From DATKMP01 sp035541775 (GTDB taxonomy: Bacteria; Bacteroidota; Ignavibacteria; UBA10030): a DNA stretch of 18,732 nt. This document shows positions 6,700 to 14,790 of this stretch, in pieces. The position numbers and the translations under genes were made by a program. The notes under the pieces are model-generated. The model did no database searches. It saw only the letters and a list, made by a program, of their open reading frames with translations, and had not been told where the DNA came from. Position 1 is the first letter of the stretch. Every line of letters begins with the position of its first letter. The stretch spans positions 1 through 18,732 of the forward strand of contig DATKMP010000043.1 in assembly GCA_035541775.1 (NCBI GenBank), read 5' to 3'.

Positions 6700-8640
6700 A
6701 TGATTATCTCAACTGTCGATCTTTGCATCATTATTGGATATTTCTGTACCGCCATTCTTTTGGGAATTTTCGTATCACGACGCGCTAAGAAAAATATACA
6801 TTCGTACTTCCTTGGCAGCAACACACTGCCGTGGTGGATCCTTGGCATTTCTGATGCCTCCGGTATGTTCGATATTACCGGCACCATGTGGTTAGTGTAT
6901 ATCCTGTTTGTGTACGGATTTAAAAGTGTGTTTCTGCCTTGGGTCTGGCCGACCTTTAATCAGATTTTTTTAATGGCATATCTATCAATCTGGCTTCGCA
7001 AGTCGAAAGTGATGACCGGCGCACAATGGATCGAAACAAGATTTGGTACCAGCACGGGCGCGCGGCTTTCGCATATCAGCGTCGTGATCTTTGCATTAGT
7101 CAGTGTCATCGGGTTCATTGCGTATGCATTTAAAGGAATCGGAAAATTTGCCGCCGTCTTTTTTCCATGGAATTTAACTTGCACTTTGGCGAACGGATTC
7201 GTTATTCAATCGCCGGATATGTACGCAATTATTTTGATGTCGTTGACGGCAATTTATGCCGTCAAAGGCGGAATGTTCAGCGTCGTGATTACCGAATTCT
7301 TACAATTCATCGTCCTCACCATCGCTTCACTCACGATCGGGGTCATCGCGTTTTCCATGGTTTCGCCGGAACAGTTGCAGCATGTTGTTCCTGCCGGCTG
7401 GACTTCGCCGTTTTTCGGCTGGCATTTAAATTTGAATTGGACAGGACTGATCGATGCCGTCAACACAAAAATTCAGACAGACGGCTACAGTATGTTCGGC
7501 TTCTTCTTTATTATGGTACTCTTTCAAGGCATCTTCAAAGCAGGAGCAGGCCCGGCACCGAATTACGACATGCAACGCGTGCTCGCGACTCGTTCTCCAA
7601 AAGATGCATCAAAAATGAACTGGTTCGTCAACGTCGTCCTGATCTTCCCGCGCTATACTTTGATTACAGGCATCACCGTTCTTGCCCTGCTTCATTTTTC
7701 ACCGCAGCTTCAAGCAATGGGACCGAACATCGATTTCGAAATGATCCTGCCGTACATTATTAAAAATATTCTGCCAGTGGGACTTGTCGGCTTGCTGCTG
7801 GCAGGATTGATCGCTGCGTTCATGTCCAATTATGCTGCTACCATCAACGCTGCACCGGCGTACGTGGTGAACGATATTTACAAACGCTTCATCAATCCTC
7901 ACGCCGAAGACAAGAAGTATGTTCAATTAAGTTATCTTACAACTATTGCATTCGTGATTATCGGATTTCTTTTCGGATTTCTTGTCGATTCAATCAATCA
8001 GGTCACGCTCTGGATCGTCAATTGGCTGTACGGCGGCTACACGGCATCCAATATTCTGAAATGGTACTGGTGGCGTTTCAACGGACACGGATATTTCTGG
8101 GGCATGATCGCCGGCATTATCACATCGCTTGTCATTCCAATCGCGTTCCCGGCAATTCCTGTCATGCTGGCATTTCCGTACGTGTTTGCCGTTTCGTTTG
8201 CCGGATGTATCGTTGGGAGTTTGCTTACAAAACCTGAAGCCGACGAAGTATTAATGAAGTTTTATATGCAAGTTCACCCGTGGGGCTTCTGGCGCCCCGT
8301 GCTGCAAAACGTGCGTCGATATTATCCTTCATTCGAGCCGAACAAAAATTTCAAACTGGACATGTTCAACATCGCAACGGGAATTATCTGGCAAACATCG
8401 TTAGTGGTTCTGCCGATGTCGCTCGTAACCAAACAATATGGACTGCTCATCGGTGTAACATGCTGCATCATTCTTACATCGATCATTTTAAAAATATCTT
8501 GGTGGAATAATTTAGAGAGATTGAGCAAAGAAACGCTTCCTGCAGATTTCGATGAACGCATGAAGCATGGCGTTCCTCAGCAGGTACCTGCCAGTAAAAT
8601 TTTGACCGCCGACTCTGCCATCGCCGAAAGGGTACGATAA
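6700..8640 (+). CDS. Sodium:solute symporter (SSS family), probable mannooligosaccharide importer
   Basis: This 646-residue polytopic membrane protein belongs to the sodium/solute symporter family (vSGLT-like). Hydrophobic segments span almost the whole length, consistent with 13-15 transmembrane helices. Family blocks seen are FDITGTMW (57-64), VKGGMFSVVITEFLQF (188-203), GPAPNYDMQRVLATRSPKDA (284-303) and the TM8-type stretch LIAAFMSNYAATINAAPAYV (370-389) followed by VNDIYKRF, where the second sodium site of vSGLT lies. It overlaps the next gene by one base (TAATG), so it is translationally coupled to mannosylglucose phosphorylase. This makes a beta-mannosyl disaccharide the likely cargo, as proposed for the similar pair in Bacteroides fragilis. 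The start has a weak ribosome binding site but begins right before the first helix, as usual. The substrate is inferred from context only. Confidence 0.9.
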   Translation: MIISTVDLCIIIGYFCTAILLGIFVSRRAKKNIHSYFLGSNTLPWWILGISDASGMFDITGTMWLVYILFVYGFKSVFLPWVWPTFNQIFLMAYLSIWLRKSKVMTGAQWIETRFGTSTGARLSHISVVIFALVSVIGFIAYAFKGIGKFAAVFFPWNLTCTLANGFVIQSPDMYAIILMSLTAIYAVKGGMFSVVITEFLQFIVLTIASLTIGVIAFSMVSPEQLQHVVPAGWTSPFFGWHLNLNWTGLIDAVNTKIQTDGYSMFGFFFIMVLFQGIFKAGAGPAPNYDMQRVLATRSPKDASKMNWFVNVVLIFPRYTLITGITVLALLHFSPQLQAMGPNIDFEMILPYIIKNILPVGLVGLLLAGLIAAFMSNYAATINAAPAYVVNDIYKRFINPHAEDKKYVQLSYLTTIAFVIIGFLFGFLVDSINQVTLWIVNWLYGGYTASNILKWYWWRFNGHGYFWGMIAGIITSLVIPIAFPAIPVMLAFPYVFAVSFAGCIVGSLLTKPEADEVLMKFYMQVHPWGFWRPVLQNVRRYYPSFEPNKNFKLDMFNIATGIIWQTSLVVLPMSLVTKQYGLLIGVTCCIILTSIILKISWWNNLERLSKETLPADFDERMKHGVPQQVPASKILTADSAIAERVR

Positions 8641-9827
8641 TGCAAAAAATTGCGTTCGATAAAAAAGTCCGGCAATTGTTTGCCGAACATGAAAAACTTA
8701 TTCGGCGCAAGAATGCCAAGAGTAAGCAATGTAATGGTGTTTATTGGCGATATGTGTATCCCGTGGTGACGGCAGCACACACACCGATATTCTGGCGGTA
8801 CGATTTGAACTTCAAGACGAATCCATTTTTGATGGAACGCATGGGCATCAATGCCACATTCAATTCCGGTGCCATCGAGCATCAAGGAAAAATTTTGTTG
8901 CTGGTCCGTGTGGAAGGCAATGACCGAAAATCGTTCTTCGCCATCGCTGAATCCAAAAACGGCATCGACAATTTCCGCTTCCGCGATTATCCTATTCTCC
9001 TGCCGGAAACATCGGATCCGGACATCAACGTGTACGATATGCGTCTCGTGCAACATGAAGACGGATGGATTTACGGACTGTTCTGCACCGAACGAAAAGA
9101 CACCGAGATGCCGCGCACCGATACCTCCAGCGCCATTGCCCAATGCGGCATCGTGCGGACAAAAGATTTTACATCGTGGGAGCGGTTACCCGACCTTGTC
9201 ACAAAATCTCCGCAACAGCGCAATGTCGTACTTCATCCGGAGTTCATTCACAACAAGTACGCATTTTATACGCGACCACAGGATGGATTTATCGAAGCGG
9301 GTTCCGGCGGTGGCATCGGTTGGGGCGTGTGTCAAGACATTACCCAGGCGGTTGTCGATAACGAAATTATCATCGACGACCGTTTCTATCATACAATCAA
9401 AGAAGTAAAGAACGGCTTGGGACCGGCACCAATTAAAACGGAAAGGGGCTGGTTACAACTTGCACACGGAGTCCGCAACACGGCTGCCGGTTTGCGCTAC
9501 GTGCTGTATCTGTTTCTCACCGATTTAAAAGATCCCGCAAAAGTCATTGCCGCTCCCGGCGGATATTTTCTTGCCCCGGAAAACGAAGAGCGCATCGGCG
9601 ATGTTTCCAATGTCGTCTTCAGCAATGGATGGGTGAAGCGCGCAAACGGCGACGTCTTCATCTACTACGGCTCGTCGGATACGCGCATGCATGTTGCTGT
9701 ATCGTCAGTCGATAAACTGATGGATTATGTTTTGAACACTCCTGAAGACGGACTTCGCTCCGGCGTCAATGTGCAACATCGCATCGAACTCATTAAAAAG
9801 AATCTGGCAATTTTGAAGAAGAAATAA
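8640..9827 (+). CDS. 4-O-beta-D-mannosyl-D-glucose phosphorylase (GH130_1)
   Basis: This 395-residue cytoplasmic enzyme would split 4-O-beta-D-mannosyl-D-glucose with phosphate into alpha-D-mannose 1-phosphate and glucose. It matches the Bacteroides fragilis/Ruminococcus albus mannosylglucose phosphorylases almost block for block as I remember them: VTAAHTPIFWRYDLN (43-57), NPFLMERMGINAT, NVYDMRL with general acid Asp133, QQRNVVLHPEF (192-202), YTRPQDGFIEAGSGGGIGWG, and GPAPIKTERGWLQLAHGVRN (261-280) with Lys266 and His276 in the phosphate/active-site region. It has no signal peptide. The ATG overlaps the symporter stop by one base and has AAAGGG at 8627-8632. In B. fragilis the substrate is made from mannobiose by cellobiose 2-epimerase; no epimerase gene is in this window, so substrate may come from glucomannan directly or from an epimerase elsewhere. 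Confidence 0.95.
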   Translation: MQKIAFDKKVRQLFAEHEKLIRRKNAKSKQCNGVYWRYVYPVVTAAHTPIFWRYDLNFKTNPFLMERMGINATFNSGAIEHQGKILLLVRVEGNDRKSFFAIAESKNGIDNFRFRDYPILLPETSDPDINVYDMRLVQHEDGWIYGLFCTERKDTEMPRTDTSSAIAQCGIVRTKDFTSWERLPDLVTKSPQQRNVVLHPEFIHNKYAFYTRPQDGFIEAGSGGGIGWGVCQDITQAVVDNEIIIDDRFYHTIKEVKNGLGPAPIKTERGWLQLAHGVRNTAAGLRYVLYLFLTDLKDPAKVIAAPGGYFLAPENEERIGDVSNVVFSNGWVKRANGDVFIYYGSSDTRMHVAVSSVDKLMDYVLNTPEDGLRSGVNVQHRIELIKKNLAILKKK

Positions 9828-9850
9828 ATCCACTACTTTCTTTCTTCCGG

Positions 9851-9879
9851 GCGTTTTCGTTCAAACGAAAACGCTTTTT
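9851..9879 (+). terminator. Rho-independent terminator of the symporter-phosphorylase operon
   Basis: GCGTTTTCG and CGAAAACGC form a perfect 9-base-pair stem around TTCAAA, followed directly by five T (9875-9879). It begins 23 bases after the GH130 stop codon. The stretch from here to 10000 contains no other feature I can support. Confidence 0.9.
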
Positions 9880-10000
9880 ATATGCCCTATCCTCATCTTT
9901 TAACAGATATCGACATGGAAATTTCTACCACCAAGTCCAATATCCGTCCAACATTCACAACAAATGCTTCTCGTACATACTTTGACGAATACTTTCCTTT

Positions 10001-11839
10001 TTATTTTTCAGGATAGGCGCCGATATACTCCGCTTTATGATCTTGCAGTCCGAGCGACGTTGCAATGTCGGACGGCACGCGGCTGCCCGGGAATGAATGC
10101 AGCAGTTGATAATTTTTCAAATCCCTGCTCAAAAATATTTGATTGTTATCGGTAGGAATGTATTGACAATGCTGGAATAATGCCGGATATAAATTCTGAA
10201 TTCCCACAAACGAAGCGAATGCCTTTTCGCTCGGTTCACCGGCAACAACACTCCAATAAATCAGTGGCCCAAAGGCATTGGAAGAATCTCGGACAAACAC
10301 ATTGTCATCAATTTGTTTGAGTTGTGATTTTGGCAATCGTTGATACAACGAATCCGGCTGCCACACGGCCATCAACGGGCGGCGATACTTGGCATCGCCG
10401 GTCAAAATATTATTGACAAACACATGGCCTTCACGCTTTTCGACATCGGGGCCGGTGCTCGGATGCCAGCCAAAATGATCACCCGCAGCAACGCGTGCGT
10501 TGCGGCCAATACACGCCGTGCTGTTGATAAATGTATTTTGATAGATGCGTGCATTGGAACTGTTGAGAATCATCAATCCATGATCGCAATTCACAAAGAC
10601 ATTGCCGGCAACAGTAACCCCTTTGGAAATTTCGAAGAAGAATCCGTTATCGCTCGGCCAGAGTTGATTTTGGGGAAATTCAAAGTTTGTCGAACCGACA
10701 CCTTCTACCCAGTTATTGATGAACTTTCCATCGACGTTGCCGACATCGAACCAGACGCCGTTGGAATGCGGAAGGTCGATCACAAGATTATCCTGCACGG
10801 TTACCCGGTGGCATTGATCGAAAATTTTTACCGCTGCCGGGAAATAGCCGGTAATGACATCGATATTATTGCGGGTAAAAATATTTTTTTCGAACAACAC
10901 ATCATTTGAGCCGATGATATACACGCCTTCGGTGCGCGTGTCGCTTACTTTACATTGACGAAGAACTGTGTGATCACCGCGAAGATAAATTCCAACGCGC
11001 GAACAAAATGTGACGGAACAATTTTCCAGCGTTGTACCAACAATTTCTTTTCCGAAGGTCGATTCGTCTTTCAAACCTTCCGGATCGTTGCCTTCGATTT
11101 CAATTGCACGATAAGCATATTGTGAAAACGCAAGTCCGCGAATAATCGGGCCTTTGCCGTCTGATTTTTTTCCATGACATTCTTTTGTTGTACGAATAAG
11201 CGCGGCATCGTGCGCGGTAATTTCGATCACATGTTTTGCCGGATCAAGAGCAATGTACACGAACCCGGTTTCATAATCGATGTAGTACGAAGATTGATCG
11301 ACTTCTCCTTCCCATCCCACGGCGTGCAAGAACGCTCCATCGGCAAACACCATATCGTTGTTGAAACGGCAAAGCGGCGTGGTTTTTCCATCGTGGTCGC
11401 GCACCCACCAATCCGCCGGTTTGGACGGAAACAGATGCGACCATTTTGTTTTCCACAAACCGTTGCCGAGATTTTTCCAATCGGAAGCAACTAATGTTCC
11501 TTTTATAATGGGCTGTTCATCGTTATACGGCTGCATCGTAATTTGCTGATTCAACACTAAATCGCCTGTGCGATAGATGCCGCCGCGTAAAACAATTGCA
11601 TCGCCGGCGACAACTTTTTCAAAAGCAGATTCCAATGTCGTCGGAGATTCAATCGATCCTCCCGCCGACTGCTCATCCCCATTGGGTGAAACATAAAATA
11701 TTTTATGAACGTCTTTGGGAAGCTGATATGTTTGCGGCACCGGACCGTACGGACCACCGGAGGGCTGTGCGTTCATCACGGAACAAACAAACAACATAAA
11801 ACAGAATATTGCAAATAGACAAAATCGATTGGCATTCAT
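10001..11839 (-). CDS. Secreted right-handed parallel beta-helix protein
   Basis: This is a 612-residue exported protein with a signal peptide (residues 1-24, ending MNA/QP). After it comes IFYVSPNGDEQSAGGSIESP, the usual first strand of secreted beta-helix proteins, then GDAIVLRGGIYR, the first helix coil. A beta-sandwich-like insert (about residues 110-220) follows. Repeated coils then run to about residue 470, for example GIYLRGDHTVLRQCKVSDT, GVYIIGSNDVLFEKNIFTRN, VAGNVFVNCDHGLMIL and NARIYQNTFIN. Such folds occur in polysaccharide lyases, epimerases and GH28-like enzymes, but I recognise no catalytic signature of a named family. The ATG at 11839 has AAGGA 6 bases upstream; the longer frame to 11932 lacks one and runs close to a terminator. 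It appears to be its own transcription unit. A role in polysaccharide binding or cleavage is inferred only from fold and neighbours. Confidence 0.82.
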   Translation of the reverse strand: MNANRFCLFAIFCFMLFVCSVMNAQPSGGPYGPVPQTYQLPKDVHKIFYVSPNGDEQSAGGSIESPTTLESAFEKVVAGDAIVLRGGIYRTGDLVLNQQITMQPYNDEQPIIKGTLVASDWKNLGNGLWKTKWSHLFPSKPADWWVRDHDGKTTPLCRFNNDMVFADGAFLHAVGWEGEVDQSSYYIDYETGFVYIALDPAKHVIEITAHDAALIRTTKECHGKKSDGKGPIIRGLAFSQYAYRAIEIEGNDPEGLKDESTFGKEIVGTTLENCSVTFCSRVGIYLRGDHTVLRQCKVSDTRTEGVYIIGSNDVLFEKNIFTRNNIDVITGYFPAAVKIFDQCHRVTVQDNLVIDLPHSNGVWFDVGNVDGKFINNWVEGVGSTNFEFPQNQLWPSDNGFFFEISKGVTVAGNVFVNCDHGLMILNSSNARIYQNTFINSTACIGRNARVAAGDHFGWHPSTGPDVEKREGHVFVNNILTGDAKYRRPLMAVWQPDSLYQRLPKSQLKQIDDNVFVRDSSNAFGPLIYWSVVAGEPSEKAFASFVGIQNLYPALFQHCQYIPTDNNQIFLSRDLKNYQLLHSFPGSRVPSDIATSLGLQDHKAEYIGAYPEK

Positions 11840-11938
11840 AATATTTCCTTTACAAAACAAATAATAGTGTGATAGTGTACCGAGAATGAAGGAAAGATGC
11901 AAGCAGAGATTCGCCTCGTGGGTTCGTTCCATTCCAAT

Positions 11939-11976
11939 AAAAAAAACCTCAATCCGTTTACCGAACTGAGGTTTTT
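11939..11976 (-). terminator. Terminator hairpin ending the leftward GH94 operon
   Basis: AAAAACCTCA (11942-11951) and TGAGGTTTTT (11967-11976) are perfect 10-base complements with a 15-base loop. Read on the - strand the stem is followed by a run of eight T (11946-11939). It lies 22 bases beyond the stop of the GH94 tail remnant, so it probably served that lost gene and now ends transcripts from cellobiose phosphorylase. A T-rich tract on the other side could let it work in both directions. Confidence 0.8.
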
Positions 11977-11998
11977 CTTCTTCCTCATTAAAAAGCAG

Positions 11999-12103
11999 TC
12001 AAGATAGAATCGCTTCCACCTTTAATTTTGGTTTGCCGTTCAACAGTTTTGGAATAACACTTCCCCCAATCGTAGCACCGACAAAGTTCAAGCGAACGAT
12101 ATT
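11999..12103 (-). pseudogene. C-terminal remnant of a third GH94 phosphorylase gene
   Basis: Reading leftward from 12103, 34 codons and a TGA encode NIVRLNFVGATIGGSVIPKL followed by LNGKPKLKVEAILS. This lines up without gaps with the last 34 residues of the neighbouring cellobiose phosphorylase (NKVRLIVDGVTIEGNVIPKP onward), 19 of 34 identical by my count, and both end at the same point. Upstream of 12103 the similarity stops and the frame meets a TAA within about ten codons, so there is no start and no catalytic domain. This is the tail of a lost, diverged paralogue, not a recent copy. Confidence 0.75.
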
Positions 12104-12169
12104 GGCAAATCCAATAGTTTCTGATTATCTTACAAACAGGATGAATCAAAATATTTTGGAGTTTGATGC

Positions 12170-12290
12170 ATGGAACATTTTAAAATTATAGTTGAAAACA
12201 TCCCGACGGTTACGTTGCTTATCTTTTAGGACTCAAAGGTGCGGTGGTCGGCGAAGGTGATACCTATGAAGAAGCATAGCGTTTGTAAAA
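12170..12290 (+). pseudogene. Frameshifted HicB-like antitoxin remnant
   Basis: An ATG at 12170 with a good ribosome binding site (GGAG at 12158-12161) starts MEHFKIIVE. One base seems to be missing next, because the neighbouring frame continues HPDGYVAYLLGLKG and then AVVGEGDTYEEA, which is characteristic of HicB-family antitoxins (form: EKHPDGYVAYPLGLKG...GDTYEEAL). That frame ends at TAG (12277-12279), and a second one-base shift reveals AFVKS, the next expected HicB segment. No DNA-binding C-terminal domain and no hicA toxin are seen beside it. It is therefore a decayed fragment of a type II toxin-antitoxin locus, wedged in the gap after the GH94 operon and pointing against it. Confidence 0.7.
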
Positions 12291-12330
12291 TCAATTACTT
12301 GCACAAGCGCTAACACTCGTTAAGTAAAGA

Positions 12331-14775
12331 TCAAGACAACAGCACCTCTACCCTTACTTCCTTTTTACCATTTACCGGCTTCGGAATAACATTTCCTTCG
12401 ATTGTGACGCCATCAACTATCAGGCGAACTTTATTTCCGGAACTTTCCCGTTTTACATCGATGAGATACGTGACGCCCTGAAATTTTCGTTGTGCGGAAA
12501 ATCCTTTCCACTTTGTTGGAATCACCGGTGCAATCATCAAGCCGTTGAGTGTCGGGCGAATGCCGAGGATGAATTGCGTGATAGCATAATAATTCCATGC
12601 CGCCGTTCCTGTCAACCATGAATTTTTCGCTTCGCCATGCGTCGGCGCATCTTTGCCGGCAATCATCTGTGCATACACGTACGGTTCGCAGCGGTGTTTC
12701 TCGCTGATTTTTTCCCGCACCGACGGATTGATGCGGCTGTAATACTCAAATGCGCGGTCGCCGTTGCCGATGCGCGTTTCGGCAATAATCACCCATGGAT
12801 TGTTGTGACAAAAAATTCCTGCATTCTCTTTATAGCCAGGAGGATACGACGAAATTTCTCCGAGATGTACATAATATTTTGAATACGCCGGCTGCTGCAG
12901 CATAATGCCATGTTTGGTAGCAAGAATATTATTGACAGAATCGAGCGCCTGTTGTGCAAGACCGTCATTCAATCCGATGCCGGCAAGCACGCAGAAGCCC
13001 TGCGGTTCGATAAAGATTTTTCCTTCTGCGTTTTCTTTTGATCCGACTTTCTTTCCGAAATCATCGTACGCACGAATGAACCATTCTCCATCCCATCCGA
13101 ACCGGTGAACCGTGTCATCCATCTTCACAGCGGCAGATCGATAACTCTCAGCATTCAATTTTAATCCGCGGCGTTCTGCGATGTCCGCAAGTTCACGAGC
13201 TGCGAGCACAAACATTCCGGCGATGAATACAGATTCCGCAACTTTGCCTTCTTTATTTGTCGTCGTCTGAAAGGATTGACCAGGCGTATCAGAGAAGCAA
13301 TTCAAATTTAAGCAGTCGTTCCAATCGGCGCGGCCGATGAGCGGCAGGCCATGCGGCCCGAGACGATCCAGTGTGTACTTCAAACTGCGTTCGAGATGTT
13401 CATACAGCGGCGTTTCGCTTCCGGGTTTATTATCATAGGGAACCGGTTCATCAAGAATCGTCCAGTCGCCGGTTTCTTTTATATACTGCGCAACGCCGAT
13501 GACGAGCCACAACGGATCATCGTTAAAATCGCTGCCGATATCGTTGTTGCCGCGTTTGGTCAGCGGCTGATATTGATGATACGCGCCGCCGGTTTCAAGC
13601 TGCGTGGATGCTAAATCAATTACACGTTCGCGCGCACGTTCCGGGACCATGTGCACAAAGCCAAGCAAGTCCTGATTGGAATCGCGGAATCCCAGTCCGC
13701 GGCCGATGCCGGATTCATAGAACGAAGCCGAACGCGACATATTGAATGTTGCCATACACTGATAGGCATTCCAGATATTCACCATGCGGTTCGTATGCTT
13801 ATCGGGAGTTTTCACCTGATACAATCCCAGCAATTCATCCCAATATTTTTTTAATGCATCAAACGCCGCATCGACATTTTCTTTCTTCAAATATTTTTTG
13901 ATAACCGGCAGCACCGTTTTTTTATTGATGGTTTGCGATGCCGGCGGATCGAATTTTTGCTCTATCGGATTTTCATGATATCCAAGCACAAAGGTAACGA
14001 CGCGTGTTTCACCGGGTTTTAAATTGATCTTGACATGATGCGATCCCATCGGCGCCCAACCATGCGCGATGGAGTTGAACGATTTTCCTTTTTCCACTGC
14101 CACCGGTTTCTCCCAGCTCCGGTACGCGCCGACAAACGTATCGCGCTGTGTATCGAACCCGGCAAGTTTTTCCGAACACGCAAAGTATGCAAAATGATTC
14201 CGGCGTTCGCGGTATTCGGTTTTGTGATAAATCACACCGTCTTTCACTTCCACCTGACCCGTGTTAAAATTCCGCTGGAAGTTCGTCGCATCATCCTGCG
14301 CATCCCATAAACAAAATTCGATACTGGAAAACGCAGAAAGCTTACGCGGCTTCTTGCTTTCATTCGTTACTTTCAATTGCCAGATTTCCAGCGTTTCGCC
14401 AAGCGGAACAAAATAAAGCGTTTCCGCTTTAATCTGTTCAAAGGTTGAACCGATGATGCTGTATCCCATTCCATGGCGACAGGAATATTTTTTCAATGCG
14501 TCTTTCGTCGGTTGCCATGTCGGCGACCAGAATTTTTTCGCCTCGTTGTCGCGAAGATAAATGTATCGCCCGCCGAAATCAAACGGAACATGATTGTACC
14601 GGTACCGCGTGATGCGCCGCAAGCGTGCATCCCGATAAAATGAATATCCGCCGGCAGTATTGGAAATGATGCCGAAGTACGCTTCGCATCCAAGATAATT
14701 GATCCAGGGCAGCGGCGTATCCGGCCGCGTAATCACATATTCACGATTTGCATCGTCAAAGTATCCGTAACTCAT
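12331..14775 (-). CDS. Cellobiose phosphorylase (GH94)
   Basis: This 814-residue cytoplasmic enzyme converts cellobiose and phosphate into alpha-D-glucose 1-phosphate and glucose. It follows the Cellulomonas gilvus enzyme closely: YGYFDDANREYVITRPDTPL at the start, YKENAGIFCHNNPW near the end, and between them NMSRSASFYESGIGRGLGFR (345-364), DSNQDLLGFVH, GAYHQYQPLTKRGNNDIG, GLPLIGRADWNDCLNLNCFS with catalytic Asp487 and Trp485, and SWLTGTAAWN for phosphate binding. The order is an N-terminal beta-sandwich (to about 290), a linker helix region, an (alpha/alpha)6 barrel and a short C-terminal sheet. The ATG has AGGA 6 bases upstream and lies 15 bases beyond the stop of the other GH94 gene. It is the last intact gene of the leftward operon. 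Length and motifs are complete, and I see no reason to doubt the specificity. Confidence 0.96.
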   Translation of the reverse strand: MSYGYFDDANREYVITRPDTPLPWINYLGCEAYFGIISNTAGGYSFYRDARLRRITRYRYNHVPFDFGGRYIYLRDNEAKKFWSPTWQPTKDALKKYSCRHGMGYSIIGSTFEQIKAETLYFVPLGETLEIWQLKVTNESKKPRKLSAFSSIEFCLWDAQDDATNFQRNFNTGQVEVKDGVIYHKTEYRERRNHFAYFACSEKLAGFDTQRDTFVGAYRSWEKPVAVEKGKSFNSIAHGWAPMGSHHVKINLKPGETRVVTFVLGYHENPIEQKFDPPASQTINKKTVLPVIKKYLKKENVDAAFDALKKYWDELLGLYQVKTPDKHTNRMVNIWNAYQCMATFNMSRSASFYESGIGRGLGFRDSNQDLLGFVHMVPERARERVIDLASTQLETGGAYHQYQPLTKRGNNDIGSDFNDDPLWLVIGVAQYIKETGDWTILDEPVPYDNKPGSETPLYEHLERSLKYTLDRLGPHGLPLIGRADWNDCLNLNCFSDTPGQSFQTTTNKEGKVAESVFIAGMFVLAARELADIAERRGLKLNAESYRSAAVKMDDTVHRFGWDGEWFIRAYDDFGKKVGSKENAEGKIFIEPQGFCVLAGIGLNDGLAQQALDSVNNILATKHGIMLQQPAYSKYYVHLGEISSYPPGYKENAGIFCHNNPWVIIAETRIGNGDRAFEYYSRINPSVREKISEKHRCEPYVYAQMIAGKDAPTHGEAKNSWLTGTAAWNYYAITQFILGIRPTLNGLMIAPVIPTKWKGFSAQRKFQGVTYLIDVKRESSGNKVRLIVDGVTIEGNVIPKPVNGKKEVRVEVLLS

Positions 14776-14790
14776 GTTGTTTCCTAACGA

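Noticed and set aside
7167..7763. 198-residue + strand frame inside the symporter gene
   Set aside because: Arginine/histidine-rich out-of-frame reading of a conserved membrane protein; no start signal or family match.
11840..11932. Longer beta-helix frame starting at 11932
   Set aside because: No ribosome binding site and it would bury the signal peptide; the start at 11839 has AAGGA 6 bases upstream.
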